Shown here in pieces: positions 57,005 to 64,000 of a DNA stretch of 64,000 nt. The notes under the pieces are model-generated. The model was not told the origin of the DNA. It was given only the letters and a program-made list of their open reading frames with translations, and did not search any database. This DNA is from Hygrophila difformis (Eukaryota; Streptophyta; Magnoliopsida; Lamiales; Acanthaceae): NCBI GenBank assembly GCA_030278955.1, contig JAOANR010000006.1:24311763-24375762 (forward strand). Direction: 5' to 3'. The first letter of the stretch is position 1. Every line of letters starts with the position of its first letter. The translations under genes and the position numbers were made by a program.

Positions 57005-57225
57005 AATTAAGCCCTAGCACACCGACCGCAAATGCGGTCTGTGTAGCGGTCGGTGGGATCGACGAATGTTAGTGGGTCGGTGGAGCGGTTGCCACCAGCA
57101 CGGGGGACCCAACAACGGCTCGATTTCGCCGACCGCCAGTTGCGGTCGGCGGAGAGGTCGGTAAATCCAACCCGCCTTACCTTGGTCGGTGCGTGCGGTC
57201 GGTGCAGCTGATTTTTCTTGTAGTG
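57005..57225. repeat. Right subterminal repeat array of the CACTA element
   Basis: ACCGACCGC/GCGGTCGG motifs in both orientations, matching the left array, up to the terminal TTCTTGTAGTG. Confidence 0.8.
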
Positions 57226-57270
57226 CGTTTTCTTGAAAACGGATGCAGTATTATATACACAACTGAAAAC

Positions 57271-57507
57271 CAGTGGCGGATCGAAAAATTTTTTAAGTAG
57301 TGTCTCAAAAAATAGTGGAAGCTATATACACAAAATCATAGAGGAAAAATTGGTTGAAATGAAGGATTATAGTGTCACAATAAAAATTAAATAGTGTCAC
57401 CGAGCCTAATTTCATTAAATCTAAAAAAATTATATGATAAAATAACAGTTTCATCAATTTAAGTAGTGTCTTGTGCCACCCCTAATTGCTACATAGATCC
57501 GCCCCTG
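57271..57507. mobile_element. hAT-type MITE, 237 bp
   Basis: Terminal repeats CAGTGGCGGATC and (complement) CAGGGGCGGATC; perfect 8-bp TSD CTGAAAAC (57263-57270 and 57508-57515). No coding sequence. It sits only 45 bp from the right end of the CACTA element. Confidence 0.92.
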
Positions 57508-57515
57508 CTGAAAAC

Positions 57516-59283
57516 ATCTTGAGTAAAACAATGAAGATTGATCGAATGTAGCATTATGTTAGATCTTTGCCATTTACGTCAATCTTATCGTTTAATTTAG
57601 CATGAAGCCCTGTAGGTGCTGTAAAATTTACAGTTGCGGTTAGGGTACAACCATTGGAACATAGATGCTTTTTGTGATGTCTAGAGGGGTGTGTGATCAT
57701 TTTTGTGATGATGATTATGAAGGCATATGAGGTTGAAGTTGTGCAGCACCACGTGTCCTGGCAACACCATATTACAAACAGACCCTTATACAGCACCACT
57801 GCAGGTGTAGTGGTTGTGTTATTCTGCATATAAACTCTATTGTCGTAAAACGATCTAATTTTTATCCCAAAGTTAAAGATACGTTATTACAATGAAATCT
57901 ACATTAATATTAAAAATACTTTATTTTCAAATGATATCTATATATCTATTTTGTAAGTGGATAACATATACTATAAATCTTATCCCCCAACATGCATTTT
58001 CTTAGGAAAAGAAAATTTCTTAGCAAACAAACTAAGGGTTCCAAACTTCCGATCATATAGAGACTTTTGTTTTAAATGTATTGTCCAATTTTTCCAAGCA
58101 CGGGATGATCTTTGGATTTTTTATTTTTGAAATTTTTGGGTAGGTGAATGAATGAATTAATATTAAGTTATTTTTTTTTATATTAGTTTTGTCTGTTTAA
58201 TAAGAACCTTTCCAACGTCACGTAATTGAGGAACATTCGTAGTCGTGAATCATGATTGCTCATATATTCATTCAAAAGAAAAAGTCATAGTTGAAATTTG
58301 AGCATGCTTACAATCAAATTACATCACCCACATATTACATTACATGTGTGAAATTTTGTTAGTTCAAACTAATTAAGTTTACTTCAATCAATCAAATATA
58401 TTTCCAAGTTTTATGATCATTTTGGATACAACCCCAAGTCCAACATCGGAAAGAAATTACTATCATGTATGTACATTTTCACATAATTTCATTAGATTGA
58501 GAAATGAAGAAATTCTAGTTGTACTGCAAGTATAATGTGTTAGTTTGGCGAGGGAAACAACAATTTAAAAAGGATTGAAAGAATAAATGGAAGACAAGTT
58601 AAATTGAAGATTAAAAGTAAAGGAAGGGCATAATAAGCAATTATAATAGCAACTAGCAAGTTTGGGATATGAAGAAGGCAATGAATGGTAGAGTTTGGAT
58701 ATTGTGTTGAATTTGTAACATTCAATAAGTGCTCGCGTACCGATTCAATATATACAAAAACACTCCTTACCCACATACGAAATACTACTAGTTAAGCAAT
58801 TCAAAACATACTTCCTTCAATCCGGTTTCTGTACAGGCAGTTTGATGTTAGTTCCATGAAAAATGATGTTGTTTATTTTATAATATTCATCATCTTTTCA
58901 TACGCACACATTAATTCATACAGCCACCATTTTTCATTGCTCTAATATCATTTTTCTATGCATATCTATCATTCAATTTTTACCAATATATGCTGTTGAC
59001 AGCACCACACTTACCCTACTTCCTTAATTGTATATTGAGATGCATCCCTCATTCCACACCAAGACCTACTACAGTACTACGTATACACTATTTACAAAAT
59101 TGGGTCCCCTTAATGAATGCCCACATGCCTCTGCCTACCTCATCCACCCATGGCCCCCACCCCCACACATGCCCTGTTTTCCCATTTCCCTCTTTTATAA
59201 TTATGTCCCCTCTTTTTATTTTTTATTATTTCCTCTTTTATTCTTTTTTCTTTTTTAAATACAGATACAATATCCAAACTCCA
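57516..59283. other. Gene-free region
   Basis: AT-rich, with pyrimidine-rich stretches at 59100-59260. Open frames at 57554-57829, 58540-58776 and 58990-59343 resemble no known protein and show no exon-like composition. Confidence 0.5.
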
Positions 59284-59291
59284 GTTCATAC

Positions 59292-59899
59292 TAGGGCTGG
59301 GGAAAAATACCGAATATACCACATACCGCACATATCGTGCTGAAAAAATACCGAGAATATCGAAATTTTCGGTATACCGTAATTTTCGGTATGGTATGAT
59401 ACCGTACCGTAAGATTTCGGTACAGTAACGGTATAAATTTTTTGATACCGCGGTATACCGTTACCGTACCGAACTTCGGTATATACCACGGTATTGGTAT
59501 GTCGGTACGTACCGATTCTTCGGTATGTCGGTATATACCGCGATACCCGTATATACCGCAATACAGATATGCTGATATGTAGAGAATGTTCGGTATGTCG
59601 GTATATACCGCAATACCGGTATGTCGGTATGTAGCGAATGTTCGATATGTCGGTATATACCGTGATACCAGTATGCCGGTACGTACCGAAGGTTCGGTAT
59701 ACCGGTATATACCGAACATACCGAAATGTCGGTATGGCAACGGTATGGAAATATTTCATACCGAAAATTTCGGTATACCGAAGATCGATATACCGAAAGG
59801 TGCGGTACGGCAACGGTATGAAAATTTTCGTACCATAAAGTTCGATACGGTATACAGTACGGCGAAATTTTTTCGGTATACCGTACCGACCCACCCCTT
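59292..59899. mobile_element. hAT-type MITE rich in GGTATACCG units
   Basis: Ends TAGGGCTGGG and (complement) AAGGGGTGGG; perfect 8-bp TSD GTTCATAC (59284-59291 and 59900-59907). The interior is filled with 'cggtatataccg'-type palindromes. They keep frames open on both strands (a 207-codon frame among them), but these are not genes. Confidence 0.88.
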
Positions 59900-59911
59900 G
59901 TTCATACAAGG

Positions 59912-60391
59912 TAGGAGTGATAATAGGCGAGGCTACGCTGGATTTTTCCTTGACCTAGACTTATTTAAATTTTTCAAGGTCTGAGCCTAGCCTATTATCT
60001 TTAATATGTCTACATTATAGGTCTAAGCCCGACCTATTTATTTAAATAGGCCACACTTTAAGTTTTTACAAATCTGATTAAACCTATTTCAAAATCAAGT
60101 TAAAAAGGTTTTATATATATTTCCAGATATAACATATTTAATTTACATACTTGAGAAAGGCTTATAAATAATAGGAAAATTTTTTAAGATATTCCTATGT
60201 AATATGCATACTAATAATAACAAATAGGCCGCCCTGGTAGGCTTAATAAGTTTTTTATAAAGTCTGACCCGGACCTATTTAGCTAAATAGATTTCCAAAC
60301 TGACCTGAGCCTAGCCCCTTTATAAGAAAAGACTGATCTGGCCTGACCTGTAGTAGGCCCTGCCAGATAGCCCTACCTATTCTCACCCTTA
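59912..60391. mobile_element. hAT-type MITE abutting the previous one
   Basis: Ends TAGGAGTGATAATAGG and (complement) TAAGGGTGAGAATAGG; 8-bp TSD ATACAAGG / ATACAAGC (7 of 8 match). The left TSD overlaps the right TSD of the preceding element by four bases. Confidence 0.85.
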
Positions 60392-60723
60392 ATACAAGCT
60401 TTTATAATCCACACTCATTATTTTATAAGCGAGTTTTTATTTTTATTTTTACTTTTTAAATAACTTTCAATAAACTATTTGAGAGAACTTTCTTCTTTAA
60501 TTTTAAAATAGATGTAATAATTATATACATTTAAATATTAAAATTAGTGTGGCCTTTTCTTTTGATGCATTAATTATTTTATTAATTCAATACTTATATG
60601 ACATTTTCATAGTATTTTATTAATTTTGTTTTAAAATTCTTTAAATGATATGTATATTTAGTTGGAAACGGTGGGCTTATTCTCTAATACTATAAATTAA
60701 TTATTTACTTTGTATGTTAAATA

Positions 60724-61239
60724 CTCCCTCCGTTCCACTAAATCTGTCTCAAAACTTTTGAGCACGGTATTTTATGTTGGATTGTTAGTATTTAATGTAT
60801 GAGTAGATTCATGTTTAAAATGGGAGTAAATTAGGAATTGATGTGATGTGTTTGCAATGAATTTGAATTTTTAATTGATTTATTTATGAGTGATGTGATA
60901 ATTGTGTGTTTGAAATTTTAGTATATTTATTTATTGATGTGATGTGATAGGAGTGAGTTTAGTAATTAAAGGATTTAATTATTTCCTAAAATAGAATGTG
61001 ATAATTGTAATGGGACGAACTAAAAAGGATATATTTTTTTGGTAAACAGTGATACTAATGTGTCGGCAAAGGTTAGTGGAAACCCAAACCACACAAATTA
61101 CAAAGGGGGATAAATGGGAGGGATAGGGGACCGGGTGGGGATCGAACCCCCAACCTATGGTTGGGAGAAGGGGGACTTGCCGATAGGGTAAGTCCCCAAC
61201 CAAAAAAAAATTAAGACAGAATTAATAGGATAGAGGGAG
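60724..61239 (+). mobile_element. Stowaway-like MITE interrupted by a SINE
   Basis: TA-flanked, CTCCCTCCGTTCC at the left and TAGAGGGAG at the right. The homologous sequence breaks at about 61030 and resumes at about 61204 around the SINE. Between 60392 and 60723 only AT-rich spacer is seen. Confidence 0.82.
61031..61203 (-). mobile_element. tRNA-derived SINE inserted in the Stowaway MITE
   Basis: On the minus strand it shows the B box GGTTCGATCCCC and the family phrase 'tttgtaattgtgtggtttg'. T run at about 61031-61037 marks its tail. Same family as 15473-15611 and 45030-45305. Confidence 0.75.
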
Positions 61240-61261
61240 TATTAATATAAAATATGAGTGT

Positions 61262-61500
61262 GTTGTGCATCATTTCTCCGTGAAGGTAATAGTGTGGCTG
61301 ATAGGTTGGCAAGACATCGTGCGTTTATTGAAGACTTCTACACCACTTGGGCGTTTCCTCCTAATTTTGTTATTAAGAACTTGGCAGCGAATGCGTTCGG
61401 TGTGTGCTTCCCCAGACTCTAGTTTATCTTTGTCACTTTAAGATTTATTTTTCTTTTTTAATTTTTCCTACTTATTTTCCGGCTTCGATTATTTTAAAAA
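61262..61500 (+). mobile_element. 5'-truncated LINE tail
   Basis: The frame reads FLREGNSVADRLARH, then FYTTWAFPPNFVIKNLAANAFG and a stop at about 61420-61422, closely matching the C-terminal end of the LINE at 4185-6102 (REGNAAADYLAKK, FFTTWAFPPDSI). An A-rich tail follows at about 61494-61506. Confidence 0.82.
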
Positions 61501-61506
61501 AAATAT

Positions 61507-62239
61507 TAATTTAATTTAGAGAAACAAGAAAAATGAAAAAAAGATTATTCAGGGAATATGAAAAAAGGGAAAGTTATTGTTAAATACCCACACCTCTAAA
61601 GTCTTATGTATTAGTACCCCTATACTCAATACGTTTTGTATTGATACCAATATGTTAAATACATGTGACTTCAGGACCCCTCCATTAAAAGAAAATCAAA
61701 ACCAAAATAAAATGTTGAAATGACAATAATACCCTCCCTTTTTGGCAGAGATTTGACAGGTAATGATGGGGAGTTGGCAGTCTTTTTTTTAATCTTCCCA
61801 TATGTGGGATTTGCCTCTCTCCCCCATTTGTCTCTCTCACCTCACTTACCTGCGACGATCGAAGGAGCTTGTGTGAAGTTGATTTTTTGACCACTTTTAG
61901 CAGAGATTTGACAGGTAATTATGGGGAGTTGGCAATCCTACTATGTTTCCGACACACTTTTGATATTTTTGACCACTCGACACAGCTGTGTCACTTTGGT
62001 GCTGAATGCTTTAGACACAATGGTATACCACATATTGGCATGTAATATTATTTGAAACATGTCTGGTACAACTTTAGATTTGATAAGAGGTAATTTTGTA
62101 TATGGTTTCAGTATTTGAAACGATCCATCTGAAGGTTGATTTCAATACGTGATACCATGTAAATGCAAAAGAAGTAACTTTCGCAGGTTCTTATTTATTA
62201 TAGATGGCTTCTTATTCGATGTTGATGCATAAACTTCAT
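61507..62239. other. Gene-free spacer with a short direct repeat
   Basis: The phrase 'gcagagatttgacaggtaat' plus 'atggggagttggca' occurs near 61746 and again near 61901. No gene is seen. Confidence 0.55.
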
Positions 62240-64000
62240 ATTTTGATTATTTGTGTTTCATTTAACATAAACAATCATATTGGTTCGTTTAGTGTAAATT
62301 AAAGTGTTTGGATGCCATTAATGAGCTCAAATCAACAATTTAGTGTTCGACTATTTGGTTTCCCAAGAACACACTACCGCATGCCTTGGAATACACCGGG
62401 CATAATGTCTGAGATGCACTCCTTTACTGGATGTAAGCACATTCTTCAGTCATTCCTTACATAGTGGAAAGATGGCAATTTGGGGCACATAGGGTTGGGG
62501 GAATGTGTTTATGAAGCTTATTCGTGCTTCATTTAACTTAAACAATCATATTGGTTCGTTATTAGTGTAAATTAAAGCGTTTGGATGCCATTAATGAGCT
62601 CAAATCAACAATTTAGTGTTCGACTATGTGGTTTCCCAAGAACACACCACCACATGCCTTGGAATACACCGGTTATAATGCCTGAGATGCACTCCTCTAC
62701 TAGATGAAAGCACCATTCCATCAGTCATTCCCCACATAGTGGAAATATGGCAATTTGGGGCACATAGGGTTGGTGAATGTATTTATGAAGCTTATCCGTG
62801 CTTCATTTAACATAAACAATCATATTGGTTCGTTGTTAGTGTAAATTAAAGTGTTTGGATGCCATTAATGAGCTCAAATCAACAATTTAGTGTTCGACTA
62901 TGTGGTTTCCCAAGAACACACCACCACATACCTTGGAATATACCGAGCATAATGCCTGAGATGCACTCCTCTACTGGATGTAAGCACCATTCCTTCGGTC
63001 ATTCCTCAAATAGTGGAAAGATGGCAATTTGGGGCACATAGGGTTAGGAGAATGTGTTTATGAAGCTTATTCGTGCTTCATTTAACATAAACAATCATAT
63101 TGGTTCGTTATTACTGTAAATTAAAGTGTTTGGATGCCATTAATGAGCTCAAATCAACAATTTAGTGTTCGACTATGTGGTTTCCAAAGAACACACCACC
63201 CCATGCCTTAGAATACACCGGACATAATACCTGAGATGCACTCCTCTACTGGATGTAAGCACCATTCTTCAGTCATTCCTCACATAGTGGAAAGATGGCA
63301 ATTTGGGGCACATAGGGTTGGGGGAATGGGTTTATGAAGCTTATTCGTGCTTCATTTAACATAAACAATCATACTGGTTCGTTATTAGTGTAAATTAACG
63401 TGTTTGGATGCCATTAATGAGTTTAAGTCAACAATTTAGTGTTGGACTATGTGGTTTCCCAAGAACATACCACCACATGCCTTGGAACACACTGGACATT
63501 GTTCTTGTGATGTACTCCTATACTTGGAGAAAGCACCATTCCTTTGGTCATTTCTCACACAGTGGAAAGACGCATATTTGTGGCACATAGGGTTGGGGGA
63601 ATGTGTTTATGAAGCTTATTCGTGCTTCATTTAACATAAACAGTCATATTGATTCGTTATTAGTGTAAATTAAAGTGTTTGGATGCCATTAATGAGCTCA
63701 AATCAACAATTTAGTGTTGGACTATGTGGTTTCCCAACAACACACCACCGAAGGCCTTGGAATACACTGGACATTGTTCCTGTGATGTACTCCTATACTT
63801 GGAGAAAGCACCATTCCTTTGGTCATTCATCACACAGTGGAAAGACGCATATTTGTGACACATAGGGTTGGGGGAATGTGTTTATGAAGCTTATTCGTGC
63901 TTCATTTAACATAAACAATCATATTGATTCGTTATTAGTGTAAATTAAAGTATTTGGATGCCATTAATGAGCTCAAATCAACAATTTAGTGTTGGACTAT
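62240..64000 (+). repeat. Satellite array, ~275-bp unit, more than six copies
   Basis: The landmark gatgccattaatgag recurs at 62311, 62583, 62858, 63133, 63407, 63682 and 63957, spacing 272, 275, 275, 274, 275, 275. Units differ by a few percent and the last two full copies share private changes. The array continues past the right edge. Open frames of about 60 codons in each unit repeat with the unit and are not genes. Confidence 0.95.

Larger units (their letters stand above)
48948..57225 (-). mobile_element. CACTA (En/Spm-like) transposon, 8.3 kb
   Basis: The ends read CACTATAAGAAAAAATCGG (left) and CACTACAAGAAAAATCAG (right, complement), with a perfect 3-bp TSD CGT (48945-48947 and 57226-57228). 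Both ends carry subterminal arrays of ACCGACCG/CGGTCGGT units. The element carries a TNP2-like gene and a TNPA-like gene, both on the minus strand. The coding parts are broken, so it is probably not autonomous. Confidence 0.95.

Noticed and set aside
56455..57006. GC-rich overlapping frames on both strands, up to 129 codons
   Set aside because: Composition-driven; no domain, and they sit in the leader/subterminal part of the CACTA element.
59286..59909. 207-codon open frame on the minus strand
   Set aside because: Produced by palindromic GGTATACCG repeats of a hAT MITE; the frame spans the element almost exactly.
62859..63865. Repeated 60-codon frames (MPLMSSNQQFSV...)
   Set aside because: They repeat with the satellite period and have no independent support.
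62240..64000. Regular repeats considered as a CRISPR-like array
   Set aside because: The whole 275-bp unit is conserved without short-repeat/unique-spacer structure, in a plant genome; it is a satellite.

Overview
The window is nuclear DNA from a flowering plant. It has spliced, AT-rich genes, plant-only families (Aux/IAA, FBL17-type F-box), long LTR, CACTA, Helitron, hAT, Stowaway and SINE elements, and plastid-derived sequence. Gene models and repeat style suggest a eudicot, perhaps an asterid; I cannot fix the species. Only three host genes are supported. Almost everything else is transposable elements, many with boundaries that can be read to the base from target-site duplications (TSDs).

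Layout. 1-6.1 kb: Helitron sequence with a decayed PIF1-type helicase, then a 5'-truncated LINE. 6.5-7.45 kb: a long-TIR, Mutator-like element just upstream of gene 1. 7.66-12.1 kb (+): an 11-exon FBL17-like F-box/LRR gene (585 aa) with an intact TRIM retrotransposon in intron 9 and a hAT element just past its stop. 13-23.7 kb: a nested repeat island in which a LINE is split by an LTR, which is split by a 2.6-kb solo LTR. It is followed by a 500-bp inverted repeat, a second Helitron and MITEs. 23.9-27.5 kb (+): a 12-exon plastid-type P-loop kinase of the uridine kinase/phosphoribulokinase family (310 aa). 28.0-29.1 kb (-): a 5-exon Aux/IAA repressor (252 aa), tail to tail with the kinase. 30.5-40.7 kb (-): a nearly intact, very young Copia element with 850-bp LTRs, gag, pol, a third ORF and a block of captured organelle DNA. 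40.7-48.9 kb: gene-free, with MITEs and SINEs. 48.9-57.2 kb: a complete-ended but decayed CACTA element with TNP2-like and TNPA-like genes. 57.2-61.5 kb: hAT MITEs, a Stowaway split by a SINE, and a LINE tail. 62.2-64.0 kb: a 275-bp satellite array running off the window.

The three host genes belong to different processes (cell-cycle proteolysis, nucleotide-type phosphorylation, auxin response) and show no sign of acting as a unit. Exon boundaries were assigned by hand from GT/AG sites, reading phase and family resemblance; all three models close in frame from ATG to stop.
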